Assembly: GCA_017467805.1 (NCBI GenBank)
Contig: JAFUKJ010000030.1
Coordinates: 1-64,000 of the forward strand
From: Lachnospiraceae bacterium
GTDB lineage: Bacteria > Bacillota > Clostridia > Lachnospirales > Lachnospiraceae
Length of the DNA stretch: 64,000 bases
Direction: 5' to 3'
The position numbers and the translations under genes were made by a program. Under the pieces are notes generated by a model that saw only the letters and a program-made list of their open reading frames with translations, searched no databases and was not told the origin of the DNA. Shown one piece after another: positions 15,147-24,153 of the stretch (the first letter of the stretch is position 1; each line of letters begins with the position of its first letter).

Positions 15147-15173
15147 ACCAACCTTCCTTTCCAAAGCGTTCTC

Positions 15174-16085
15174 TTAAAACTCTCCCAAACAAATCACTTC
15201 CGTCTCCAAAGTAACTCCAAACTCATTCGCTACTCTTTGACGAACCTCTTGTATCAAATTGAAAATCTCAGACGCTGTTGCCTGCTCTTTATTAATCACG
15301 AAACCGCAGTGCTTCTCTGATACCTGCGCACCGCCTACCTGAAAGCCTCTAAGCCCTGCATCCTGAATCAGCTTACCTGCAAAATATCCTTCAGGACGCT
15401 TGAAGGTTGAACCCGCACTTGGATATTCCAATGGCTGCTTCTCTCTTCTCTGTGATGCAAGAGCATCCATCTGTTCCTTTATCTTAGCATGCTCTCCTGC
15501 CTCTAAGCGTATGGTCGCACCCAGTACTATATAAGATGCTTCCTTTAAGATACTGTGTCGATACCCAAAATGCATCTCTTCACAGCTTTTCTCTATAATA
15601 TTGCCCTCTGCATCCATCAGACGAACAGCTTCTACAACCTGCTTCATCTCTCCGCCATAGGCTCCTGCATTCATAACAATCGCTCCGCCAAGACTTCCTG
15701 GTATACCTGCTGCAAATTCAAATCCCGTCAATGAATGCTCCAATGCAACTCTTGCTATCGCAGAAAGCGTTGCACCAGCCTCACAATATAAACGTCTTCC
15801 ATCCACCTTCACATCAGCAAAGCCCTTGGAAAGCTGTATCATAACTCCATCGTATCCCTTATCGCTAATAAGAAGATTACTACCATTTCCTATCAGGTAG
15901 TAATCTTCTCCCTCTGTTTTCATTAACGCCAGAATCTGCTGCAACTCTGCTTCACTTTCCACTCTAAGGAATAGCTTTGCTGGTCCTCCTACGCGAAAGG
16001 TCGTGTGAAGCTTCATCGGCTCCTGCTCCAGAATACGGTTCATCGGAATGTATTGATTAATCTTTGAAATCAATTCCTTACTCAC
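15174..16085 (-). CDS. murB: UDP-N-acetylenolpyruvoylglucosamine reductase
   Basis: FAD-dependent, NADPH-using enzyme that reduces UDP-GlcNAc-enolpyruvate to UDP-MurNAc, the second committed step of peptidoglycan synthesis. 303 residues of the shorter (type II) form. FAD-binding motifs NGSNLLISD (about 82-90) and AAGIPGSLGGA (about 125-135), the catalytic Ser in PSAGSTFKRP (about 222-231) and the C-terminal catalytic Glu in LETEVICLG are visible. It sits in tight order with rapZ and the ROK kinase, 27 bases from rapZ. Confidence 0.94.
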   Translation of the reverse strand: MSKELISKINQYIPMNRILEQEPMKLHTTFRVGGPAKLFLRVESEAELQQILALMKTEGEDYYLIGNGSNLLISDKGYDGVMIQLSKGFADVKVDGRRLYCEAGATLSAIARVALEHSLTGFEFAAGIPGSLGGAIVMNAGAYGGEMKQVVEAVRLMDAEGNIIEKSCEEMHFGYRHSILKEASYIVLGATIRLEAGEHAKIKEQMDALASQRREKQPLEYPSAGSTFKRPEGYFAGKLIQDAGLRGFQVGGAQVSEKHCGFVINKEQATASEIFNLIQEVRQRVANEFGVTLETEVICLGEF

Positions 16086-16118
16086 GTTAACTCCTATTCG
16101 TCTGTTTCTACTGAATAA

Positions 16119-17054
16119 TTATTTAATTACTAACTTCGCTGCACCACAAATTCCTGCATCATTTCCCAAAGTCGCAAGCTTAAATACTGCATCTGCACAA
16201 CCATGGAATGCATACTTCTGATAATACTTAGAAATATATTCGCAAAGAATATCTCCTGCCTTGGATACGCCGCCACCAATTACAAAAGCCTCAGGATTCA
16301 CTACAGCCGCAATCATAGCTAAGCCTTTACCTAAGTACTCGCCAAACTCCTCTGCGATTTCACATGCGACCTTATCTCCTGCCTTTACAGCATCAAAAAC
16401 CGTCTTTGCAGAAACCTCACCGCTGCGCAGAACACTGTCATCAGCTACTGTTGAAAGCTTTCTGTTTGCAAGTCTTACAATACCTGTTGCTGAAGCATAC
16501 TGCTCAAGACAACCTCTATTACCACAGCCGCATACTGCCTCTTCACTGGCATTCATGCAGATATGTCCAATCTCTCCACCTGCACCTGTAGCACCTGTAA
16601 CAATCTTGCCATCTACGATAATACCACCGCCGACACCTGTACCAAGTGTTGCAAGCACTAAATTCTGATAGCCCTTACCGCCGCCACACCACATCTCACC
16701 AAGTGCAGCTACATTCGCATCATTACCAACCTCTACAGGCAGTCCCAAAAACTTCTCAAGCTCAGCCTTCGCATCTAAAATACCCCAGCCAAGATTTACT
16801 GCCTTTCTGACAACACCCTTACTATCAACAGGACCAGGTACACCAATACCTACGCCAATCACGTCACTCTTTGTAATGCCCTTCTCCTCAAGCTTTGCCT
16901 CAACAGAAGCTGCAACATCAGGTAAAATCTCCTTACCGTTATCCTGTGTTCTTGTAGGAATCTCCCACTTATCCAAAATAGTACCATCAGGACTGAAAAG
17001 TCCTAACTTAACTGTTGTTCCTCCTACATCTACTCCAAAGCAATACTGACTCAT
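16119..17054 (-). CDS. glkA: ROK-family glucokinase
   Basis: ATP-dependent cytoplasmic kinase that phosphorylates glucose (possibly also mannose) at C6. 311 residues. The N-terminal phosphate loop GVDVGGTTVKLG (about 7-18), sugar-binding GNDANVAALGE (about 109-119), GTGVGGG (about 138-144), and the ROK zinc motif CGCGNRGCLE (about 175-184) are all present. A ROK kinase supplies glucose 6-phosphate from intracellular glucose released by the glycosidases and phosphorylases encoded in the same window. Its place between murB and hprK ties it to the carbon-control cluster. Confidence 0.92.
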   Translation of the reverse strand: MSQYCFGVDVGGTTVKLGLFSPDGTILDKWEIPTRTQDNGKEILPDVAASVEAKLEEKGITKSDVIGVGIGVPGPVDSKGVVRKAVNLGWGILDAKAELEKFLGLPVEVGNDANVAALGEMWCGGGKGYQNLVLATLGTGVGGGIIVDGKIVTGATGAGGEIGHICMNASEEAVCGCGNRGCLEQYASATGIVRLANRKLSTVADDSVLRSGEVSAKTVFDAVKAGDKVACEIAEEFGEYLGKGLAMIAAVVNPEAFVIGGGVSKAGDILCEYISKYYQKYAFHGCADAVFKLATLGNDAGICGAAKLVIK

Positions 17055-17155
17055 ATATTCCTCCTTGTTTTTCTCCTTTTGTTACTCAAACATTAAACCA
17101 TCACAAACCGAGAGAAATATGCTTCCTCTCGGTTCGCTTATCTAATTACTATTTT

Positions 17156-18097
17156 CTATTCCTCGTCATCCTCGCGCTTTCTGGAAAGCGAATTCTGTAC
17201 ACGCTGATATAACTCCTGTGCTGCATTGTAGCCCATCTTCTTCTGACGATGGTTAACAGCTGCACACTCACAAATAATCGCCAAGCTACGACCTGGTCTG
17301 ATTGGAATGTTATGACATACTACCTTATTACCAAGATATTCAGTATAACTCTCTTCAAGACCTAATCTATCATATTTCTTCTCCTTATCCCAGTCCTCAA
17401 GACGAATAACAAGATTAATATTCGCTGTATCCAATACGCTTGATACACCGTATAAGCTCTTTACATCAATAATACCGATACCACGAAGCTCAATAAAGTG
17501 CTTTGTAATATCAGGTGCCGAACCAATCAAAGTCTCATCGCTGACCTTACGAATCTCAACAACGTCATCCGATACCAGTCGATGTCCTCTCTTAATCAAC
17601 TCCAAAGCAGCCTCACTCTTACCGATACCACTCTCACCTGTAATCAATACACCTTCACCATATACGTCTACCAGTACACCGTGTACTGAAATGCAAGGTG
17701 CAAGCTTTACGTTCAGCCATCTGATAATCTCAGACATAAATGCTGAAGTAGAACGCTCTGTCATAAGAATCGGCACATTATTCTGTCTCGCAGTTTCTAA
17801 GAAAATCTCATCAGGCTCCAATCCTCGGCAAAATACAATACATGGAGTCTTTGGCGATAATACACGAGGATATACCTCTCTCTTTCTCGCATCGTCCATA
17901 TTCTGCATATAAGAATGCTCTACGAAACCGATAATCTGTAAACGCGTAACCTCATAATGCTCATAATAACCTGCAAGCTGTAACGCTGGTCTGTTAATAT
18001 CAGGCTGAGTAATCTTCTTAGCTGCAATATCAACATCTGGCGTCATGTTCTGTAAATTCATCTTTTCAATTACTGATTCAATACTTACACTCGGCAT
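17156..18097 (-). CDS. hprK: HPr kinase/phosphorylase
   Basis: Bifunctional cytoplasmic enzyme that phosphorylates Ser46 of HPr/Crh with ATP or pyrophosphate and removes it by phosphorolysis; the master sensor of carbon status in low-GC Gram-positives. 313 residues from the chosen ATG. His139 in SVHGVLVD, Walker A GESGIGKS (154-161), the DD of VSDDVVEI, and the HprK signature ELRGIGIIDV (203-212) are intact. The ATG at 18097 is taken over 18124 since AAAGGA stands eight bases before it. Its natural partner Crh is encoded about 3.8 kb downstream in the same direction. Confidence 0.95.
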   Translation of the reverse strand: MPSVSIESVIEKMNLQNMTPDVDIAAKKITQPDINRPALQLAGYYEHYEVTRLQIIGFVEHSYMQNMDDARKREVYPRVLSPKTPCIVFCRGLEPDEIFLETARQNNVPILMTERSTSAFMSEIIRWLNVKLAPCISVHGVLVDVYGEGVLITGESGIGKSEAALELIKRGHRLVSDDVVEIRKVSDETLIGSAPDITKHFIELRGIGIIDVKSLYGVSSVLDTANINLVIRLEDWDKEKKYDRLGLEESYTEYLGNKVVCHNIPIRPGRSLAIICECAAVNHRQKKMGYNAAQELYQRVQNSLSRKREDDEE

Positions 18098-18213
18098 AGC
18101 TTCTATCCTTTCCCCTGCACGCATACCCCTGCGCTTTTATAATATCTATACTTTTCCAATACTTGCAAACTTTGGGCCGCAGGCACAATATTTGCAACAC
18201 AAACTACGTTTGC

Positions 18214-18235
18214 GTGTGAAAATTTATTTTCACAC
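18214..18235. repeat. 9-bp perfect hairpin between uvrC and hprK
   Basis: GTGTGAAAA (18214-18222) and TTTTCACAC (18227-18235) around TTTA, preceded by a smaller CAAAC/GTTTG hairpin. It sits in the 180-base gap between the uvrC stop and the hprK start. No T-run follows, so it may be an operator or mRNA 5' structure of hprK instead of a strong terminator. Confidence 0.4.
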
Positions 18236-18280
18236 TATTCTGCCTATATGATAGCATAAAATAAAGAATGTGCAAAGGAT

Positions 18281-20158
18281 TTACTCAGTCTCTTTTTTAT
18301 GAAAAAATCTGTAGATTTCTTCCGCTACTCCTATCGGAATACCAGGCACTTGCGAAAGCTCACTAACCTCTGCCTGTTTTAGCTCATCAATCGAAGCAAA
18401 ATGCTTCATCAATGCCTTACGTCTGGTAGGTCCAATACCTGGAATCTCATCCAGAACGGAATGTACCTGTGCCTTTGTTCTAAGGGAGCGATGATAAGTA
18501 ATCGCGAATCTATGTGCCTCATCCTGAATGCGGGTAATCAGCTTAAAACCTTCCGAATTCCTGTCTATTGGAAGCTCCACATTTTGGAAATATAAGCCTC
18601 TGGTTCTATGATTATCATCCTTTACCATGCCACACACTGGAATGTGTATACCAAGTTCACCTAATACCTGCTCTGCAATATTGACCTGACCACGACCACC
18701 ATCCATCAATAGCAAATCTGGAAATTTGGTAAAGCTTCCAAAGCTTTCATCCATTTCACTGTCTCTAAGCTCCTGTCGTTCCTCAAGTCCATGCATAAAA
18801 CGACGTGTAAGTACCTCTCTCATACAAGCGTAATCATCAGGACCTGCCACGGTCTTCATCTTAAACTTACGGTAGTCACTTCGCTTTGGCTTACCCTTTT
18901 CATAAACTACCATAGAGCCTACATTTGCAAAGCCGCTGATATTGGAAATATCGAATGCCTCCATACGGGAAAGTCCTTCCAGACCAAGAATGTCCTCTAT
19001 CTCCTTCACCGCGCCAATGGTTCTTCCTTCTTCTCTGCGAATTCTCTCTCTATCCTGACTTAGTACCAATGCTGCATTCTTTGCCGCAAGCTCCACCAGC
19101 TTCTCCTTAGAACCCTTTAGTGGAACTCGCAAATAAGCTCTTGCACCACGCTTACCGCTCAGCCACTTCTCTACAAGCTCCATATCCTCTATCTCTTCCT
19201 GAAGCATAATCTCTCGTGGAATGAATGGGGTTCCTGCATAAAACTGCTTCACAAAGCTGGACAGAATCTTTGCTGGAAGTGCCTCCTCTAACTGCGTCAT
19301 ATAGAAATGCTCTCTGCCAATCAGCTTACCGTTCCTAAGGAAGAATACCTGCACCACTGCTTCATTTCCATCAAGCGCCAATGCAATAATGTCCTTATCC
19401 TCACCCACATTATCACTCATCTTCTGAGTTTCACTAATTTTCTTAACATTCTCAATCAAATCTCTATACTTCATCGCCTCTTCAAATTCCATCTTCTCAG
19501 AGGCAGCCTGCATCTTCTCCTTGAGTTCTCGAATTACCTGCTGATGCTTACCATTTAGAAAATCCAGTGCCTGTTCAATCTGTCCTGCATACTCCTCCTG
19601 ACTGACACATCCCTGACAAGGCGCACAACACTGTCCGATGTGATAATTCAGGCAAGGTCTTTCCTTTCCGATATCCTTAGGAAGTCGGCGGTTACAGGTT
19701 CTTAGCTGATAAAGCTTATTAATCAAATCGATGGTATCCTTTACGCCGCCATTAGTATAAGGTCCAAAATACCTTGCCTTATCCTTCTTCATCTGTCTGA
19801 CAAGCATGACCCTTGGATACTCCTCTCCTACTGTCACCTTGATATAAGGATAGGTCTTATCATCCTTGAGCATGGTATTATACTTTGGTCTATTCTCCTT
19901 AATCAGATTATTCTCCAATACCAGTGCTTCCAGCTCCGAATCCGTTACAATATATTCGAATCTGGCAATCAAAGTAACCATCTTATCAATCTGTGGACCT
20001 CTTCCAATATTTTCCTTAAAATAAGAGCGCACTCGATTATAAAGATTAATTGCCTTTCCTACATATAAAATTGTGTCATCCTTATCACGCATAATATATA
20101 CGCCTGGCTTTTTTGGAAGCTTACTAAGCTCCTCTTTTACATTAAATTCCTGACTCAT
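18281..20158 (-). CDS. uvrC: UvrABC excinuclease subunit C
   Basis: Nucleotide excision repair endonuclease making both incisions around a lesion marked by UvrAB. 625 residues, normal for the family. A GIY-YIG nuclease domain at about 12-95 ('[21 protein letters not shown]'), a cysteine-containing region (about 145-180), a UVR motif (about 205-240), the RNase H-like C-terminal nuclease (about 380-550, '[11 protein letters not shown]', 'LLMDGGRGQ') and a terminal helix-hairpin-helix pair ('[16 protein letters not shown]') are seen. It follows ftsH on the minus strand, separated by a terminator. Confidence 0.96.
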   Translation of the reverse strand: MSQEFNVKEELSKLPKKPGVYIMRDKDDTILYVGKAINLYNRVRSYFKENIGRGPQIDKMVTLIARFEYIVTDSELEALVLENNLIKENRPKYNTMLKDDKTYPYIKVTVGEEYPRVMLVRQMKKDKARYFGPYTNGGVKDTIDLINKLYQLRTCNRRLPKDIGKERPCLNYHIGQCCAPCQGCVSQEEYAGQIEQALDFLNGKHQQVIRELKEKMQAASEKMEFEEAMKYRDLIENVKKISETQKMSDNVGEDKDIIALALDGNEAVVQVFFLRNGKLIGREHFYMTQLEEALPAKILSSFVKQFYAGTPFIPREIMLQEEIEDMELVEKWLSGKRGARAYLRVPLKGSKEKLVELAAKNAALVLSQDRERIRREEGRTIGAVKEIEDILGLEGLSRMEAFDISNISGFANVGSMVVYEKGKPKRSDYRKFKMKTVAGPDDYACMREVLTRRFMHGLEERQELRDSEMDESFGSFTKFPDLLLMDGGRGQVNIAEQVLGELGIHIPVCGMVKDDNHRTRGLYFQNVELPIDRNSEGFKLITRIQDEAHRFAITYHRSLRTKAQVHSVLDEIPGIGPTRRKALMKHFASIDELKQAEVSELSQVPGIPIGVAEEIYRFFHKKETE

Positions 20159-20178
20159 CCCATACCTCTTATCTATCG

Positions 20179-20205
20179 AAAAAAGTGCAAGCCAAAGCTT
20201 GCACT
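20179..20205 (-). terminator. Intrinsic terminator of ftsH
   Basis: On the minus strand AGTGCAAGC, loop, GCTTGCACT, then TTTTTT. A 9-bp perfect stem right after the ftsH stop codon. Confidence 0.85.
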
Positions 20206-20213
20206 ATTCTTTA

Positions 20214-22448
20214 CTATTTGCGATTTGAATCGTTATTCTGCTCCCATGCCTGACCAAAGCGTGATACCTCTTTCTTTGGCTGAGAAACCTTCTGCGCAGA
20301 ATCCTGTGGAGCCTCCTGAATATAATTCTCAGGTGTCTTCTGTGGCTCTACTGTTACACTCTCCTGCACTTCCTCAGCTGGCTGCTCTACAGCCTCAGTT
20401 GTCTGAGTCTGCTCTTCCAGTTCCTCAGAAAGTGGAGCATTCTCTACAACAGACTGCCAAGCCTGTGCTTCCTTCTGCTCAGGTGTAGGTGCTTCCTTCT
20501 TATCCTCTTCCTCAGGAAGTCCCTTTGCCTCACGGTAAATCTTCATGAATTCCTTACCTGTAATGGTCTCCTTCTCAATCAGATATGCTGCAATCTTATC
20601 AAGAACCTCACGATTCTCACGAAGCATGGCAAGTGCCTCCTCGTAAGCCTCCTTGAGTATCTTCATTACCTCTTCATCAATATCTGCTGCTGTATTCTCT
20701 GCACAATTAAGAGCACTTCTACCATCCAAATATCTACTCTCTACTGTCTCAAGACCAATCAGTCCAAACTTCTTACTCATACCATAGCGAGTTACCATAG
20801 AACGGGCAATGTTTGTAGCCTTCTCGATATCATTGGAAGCACCCGTGGTAACTGTATCAAAAACAATCTCCTCTGCTGCACGACCACCCAGAAGTCCCAC
20901 TATCATATCGTGAAGCTCTGCCTGTGTATTCAGATACTTCTCGTCCTCAGGTACATGCATAACATATCCCAATGCCCCCATAGTTCTAGGAACAATTGTA
21001 ATCTTCTGTACAGGCTCTGAGTTCTTCTGTAATGCACTTACCAAAGCATGACCAACCTCATGGTAAGAAACAATCTCCCGCTCCTTCTTACTCATAATAC
21101 GGTCCTTTTTCTCCTTACCAACAAGAACTACCTCAACAGCTGTGAATAAATCCTTCTGGCTTACAAACTCTCTACCTTCCTTAACTGCATTAATCGCAGC
21201 TTCATTAATCATATTCGCAAGGTCGGAACCAACCGCACCGCTTGTAGCCAGTGCAATCTCTTCCAAATCAACGGTTTCATCCATCAATACGTCCTTTGCA
21301 TGAACCTTTAGGATATTCACACGTCCCTTTAAATCAGGCTTATCAACAATAATTCTTCTATCAAAACGTCCAGGACGAAGAAGCGCCTTATCCAGAATCT
21401 CAGGTCTGTTAGTCGCTGCAAGAATAATAATACCCTTCTTACCATCAAAACCATCCATCTCTGAAAGCAGCTGATTCAATGTCTGCTCACGTTCTTCATT
21501 ACCACCGCCGTACTTAGAATCACGGCTTCTACCAATCGCATCAATCTCATCAATAAAGATAATACATGGTGTATTCTTCTCTGCTTCCTTAAATAAATCT
21601 CTTACTCGTGAAGCACCAACACCAACATATAACTCAATAAAATCAGAACCTGCGAGAGAGAAGAACGGCACATGTGCCTCTCCTGCTACTGCCTTAGCAA
21701 GTAATGTCTTACCTGTACCAGGAGGTCCTACTAAAAGGGCACCCTTTGGCAGCTTCGCGCCAATCTTTGCATACTTACCAGGGTTATGCAGGAAATCTAC
21801 TACCTCCTGTAAGGATTCCTTCGCTTCATCCTCACCTGCAACATCCTTGAAGGTAATACCTGTCTCCTTCTGAACATATACCTTTGCATTAGACTTACCC
21901 ATACTAAAGGCTCCGCCGCTACCGCCCATCTTACGGAACAGCATACTGAGAAGTCCCCACATCAAAAGTACAGGCAATACCCATGAAAGAATCGTAAGTA
22001 ACAAGCCTGAACCGTCCGCTGTTACACCACTAACCTCAACACCTGCATCAAGTAATCGCTGCGTCAGTGTATCATCATCCTCAATCTTACCTGTATAATA
22101 GCTTACTGTAGGCTGTGTATAGAACATCGCATACGCATTCTCTACCTTAGGGTAAATCGTAATCTCTGATGAACCTATCTCAACACTTTCAACCTTTCCA
22201 CTCTCAACCATGGCGATAAACTCGTTATAGGTTATCTCCTGATTGGTCGCTCCTGTAATCATCTGCATAAAGAAGCTGATTAAAAGCAAGGATAATAAAG
22301 CAGCAATCAGCATCGCCAAAAGATTATTCTTCTTTGGATTTTGATTGTTACCATTTCCTCCGTTATTTCCATTCCCCTGGCCGCCTTGATTGCGGTTGGA
22401 ACCATTATCATAATTATTAAACTGGTTGTTATCCATTCTAATAGCCAT
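20214..22448 (-). CDS. ftsH: ATP-dependent zinc metalloprotease FtsH
   Basis: Membrane-bound AAA+ protease that degrades misassembled membrane proteins and regulators. 744 residues, long for the family because of an Asn/Gly-rich N-terminal cytoplasmic tail (about 1-40) and a Glu/Gln/Pro-rich C-terminal extension (about 655-744). Two membrane helices flank an extracellular domain (about 43-65 and 149-172). Walker A GPPGTGKT at about 241-248, Walker B IIFIDEIDAIG, SRH with RPGRFDRR, and the zinc motif HEVGH are intact. It is separated from uvrC by a terminator and transcribed from its own upstream region. Confidence 0.95.
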   Translation of the reverse strand: MAIRMDNNQFNNYDNGSNRNQGGQGNGNNGGNGNNQNPKKNNLLAMLIAALLSLLLISFFMQMITGATNQEITYNEFIAMVESGKVESVEIGSSEITIYPKVENAYAMFYTQPTVSYYTGKIEDDDTLTQRLLDAGVEVSGVTADGSGLLLTILSWVLPVLLMWGLLSMLFRKMGGSGGAFSMGKSNAKVYVQKETGITFKDVAGEDEAKESLQEVVDFLHNPGKYAKIGAKLPKGALLVGPPGTGKTLLAKAVAGEAHVPFFSLAGSDFIELYVGVGASRVRDLFKEAEKNTPCIIFIDEIDAIGRSRDSKYGGGNEEREQTLNQLLSEMDGFDGKKGIIILAATNRPEILDKALLRPGRFDRRIIVDKPDLKGRVNILKVHAKDVLMDETVDLEEIALATSGAVGSDLANMINEAAINAVKEGREFVSQKDLFTAVEVVLVGKEKKDRIMSKKEREIVSYHEVGHALVSALQKNSEPVQKITIVPRTMGALGYVMHVPEDEKYLNTQAELHDMIVGLLGGRAAEEIVFDTVTTGASNDIEKATNIARSMVTRYGMSKKFGLIGLETVESRYLDGRSALNCAENTAADIDEEVMKILKEAYEEALAMLRENREVLDKIAAYLIEKETITGKEFMKIYREAKGLPEEEDKKEAPTPEQKEAQAWQSVVENAPLSEELEEQTQTTEAVEQPAEEVQESVTVEPQKTPENYIQEAPQDSAQKVSQPKKEVSRFGQAWEQNNDSNRK

Positions 22449-22572
22449 ACCTTTCCTAATTTCGCCTTTTATAATGCCAATTATTCACTATTATTATAGA
22501 GATTACAGAATTATAAATCAATGTTTTATTTGTGAAATAAACAAAAGGAACTATTAATATTTTATAAACTAA

Positions 22573-23445
22573 TTATTTTTCACTTAACTCTTTCACAATC
22601 CTCTGAGCTGTCGGAGTGATTGCCAGTCCCTCTCCTCCCGTCTCTCGAAGACAGGCTGGAATCTGCTTTCCGATTCTTCTCATGGAATCTATTACCTCAT
22701 CAGGTGGAATTGCACTCTTAATATGTGCCAATGCCATCTGCGCACATACTACTGCATTAACCGCTCCCGACACATTACGCTTTACACAGGGAACCTCTAC
22801 CAGCCCTGCCACAGGGTCACAGGTAAGTCCAAGCATATTCTTCAAAGCAAGGGCTGTGGCATGAATAATCTGTTCATTATCTCCGCCCTCCATATATACA
22901 ACTGCTCCTGCCGCCATGGCACTGGCACTTCCAATCTCTGCCTGACAGCCGCCCTCTGCACCTGAAATACTGGAACTTTCTGCCAATACACTACCAATCC
23001 CTGCTGCCACAAAAAGTGCCTTTACCAGCTCATCCTCAGGAAGCTGCTTTTGCTCCTCATAAGAAAGTAAAACTGCTGGCAATACACCACAGGAGCCTGC
23101 TGTCGGTGCTGCTACAATTCGCTTCATACAGGCATTGGACTCACTCATCTTGACTGCCTTCTCCATAATCTGTGACATAAATTCCCCAAAAAGGCTCTTT
23201 CCTTCTAAACGGAATCTCTCAAGCTTTGCACCATCGCCGCCTACCAGACCACTTGCCGAATGCAGTGTCGGGTCATAATGCATATCTGCCTCCTGCATGG
23301 CATGCAGCATCCCACGCATAGTTTCAAAGGATTCTACTTCACTAACATTTCTCTCCGTACAATCGTCTTCTAAAATAATCTTCCAAAACGGTTTGTCATT
23401 TTTCTCGGCTACCGACACAATCTCATGTAAATATTTATATCCCAT
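22573..23445 (-). CDS. sdaAA: L-serine dehydratase, alpha subunit (iron-sulfur)
   Basis: Catalytic subunit of the oxygen-sensitive 4Fe-4S serine dehydratase that converts L-serine to pyruvate and ammonia. 290 residues from the ATG at 23445. Conserved Cys-containing segments 'APTAGSCGVLP', 'GAEGGCQAEIGSA' and 'LTCDPVAGLVEVPC' hold the cluster ligands and substrate-binding Ser/Gly. The start at 23445 overlaps the beta-subunit stop as TAATG with GGAGG just upstream, so the two subunits are translationally coupled. Serine use pairs well with the glycine symporter at the other end of the window. Confidence 0.94.
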   Translation of the reverse strand: MGYKYLHEIVSVAEKNDKPFWKIILEDDCTERNVSEVESFETMRGMLHAMQEADMHYDPTLHSASGLVGGDGAKLERFRLEGKSLFGEFMSQIMEKAVKMSESNACMKRIVAAPTAGSCGVLPAVLLSYEEQKQLPEDELVKALFVAAGIGSVLAESSSISGAEGGCQAEIGSASAMAAGAVVYMEGGDNEQIIHATALALKNMLGLTCDPVAGLVEVPCVKRNVSGAVNAVVCAQMALAHIKSAIPPDEVIDSMRRIGKQIPACLRETGGEGLAITPTAQRIVKELSEK

Positions 23446-24110
23446 TATGATTCCTCCAAGCTCAGATAGGTCACCTTTTCGATTCCCTCCAAATGTGCAA
23501 GCCACTGAATGGCTCCCTGCGGAATCTCCTGGTCACACTCTATTACCATAACCGCATTACCGCCTCTGTTAGAGCGATACAACTGCATCTTTGCAATATT
23601 TACTGACTTATGCGCCAGCATACTTGTTACCTCTGCAAGATGTCCAGGCTGGTCATGATTATGTACGATAAGCGTTGCATAATCACCTGAAAAATTTGCT
23701 GACAAACCATCTATCTGCGCAATATTGATAATGGAACCACCAAGGGATTCTCCTACAATTTCTAACTTTCTTCCACTCTTACCTACCAGTAACAGCTGGG
23801 TAGAATTAGGGTGCGCTTCCTTTAAAATCGCTTCACCAAAGCTAAGCTTTATCCCTCTTTCCTTTGCTATCTCCAGGCTATGAGGAATCCTTTCATCATC
23901 AGGCTTCATGCCAAGTAAGCCTGCCACAAGAGCAAGCTGTGTTCCATGTCCCTTACCCGTTGCTAGAAAGGAACCATATAGTAAAATCTTAGCCTCTACA
24001 ATCTCTTCCCCCATAAGCCGTCTTGATACATAGCCAATCTTTACAGCCCCTGCCGTATGGGAGCTTGAAGGTCCTACCATAACAGGACCTAAAATATCAA
24101 ATAACCCCAT
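23445..24110 (-). CDS. sdaAB: L-serine dehydratase, beta subunit with ACT domain
   Basis: 221-residue regulatory/structural subunit of the two-chain serine dehydratase found in Clostridia and Bacilli. Residues 1-135 form the beta domain ('ILGPVMVGPSSSHTAGAVKIG'), and 145-215 an ACT domain ('LIVHNHDQPGHLAEVTSML') that may sense amino acids. It precedes and overlaps the alpha subunit by one base, forming a two-gene operon. Confidence 0.93.
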   Translation of the reverse strand: MGLFDILGPVMVGPSSSHTAGAVKIGYVSRRLMGEEIVEAKILLYGSFLATGKGHGTQLALVAGLLGMKPDDERIPHSLEIAKERGIKLSFGEAILKEAHPNSTQLLLVGKSGRKLEIVGESLGGSIINIAQIDGLSANFSGDYATLIVHNHDQPGHLAEVTSMLAHKSVNIAKMQLYRSNRGGNAVMVIECDQEIPQGAIQWLAHLEGIEKVTYLSLEES

Positions 24111-24153
24111 TTTACACCTTACCTTCCCGAACCTAACAAAACAGATATTTCTA

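Noticed and set aside
16261-16668. 135-codon plus-strand ORF
   Set aside because: Antisense shadow of the ROK kinase gene with low-complexity Pro/Ser/Ala composition.
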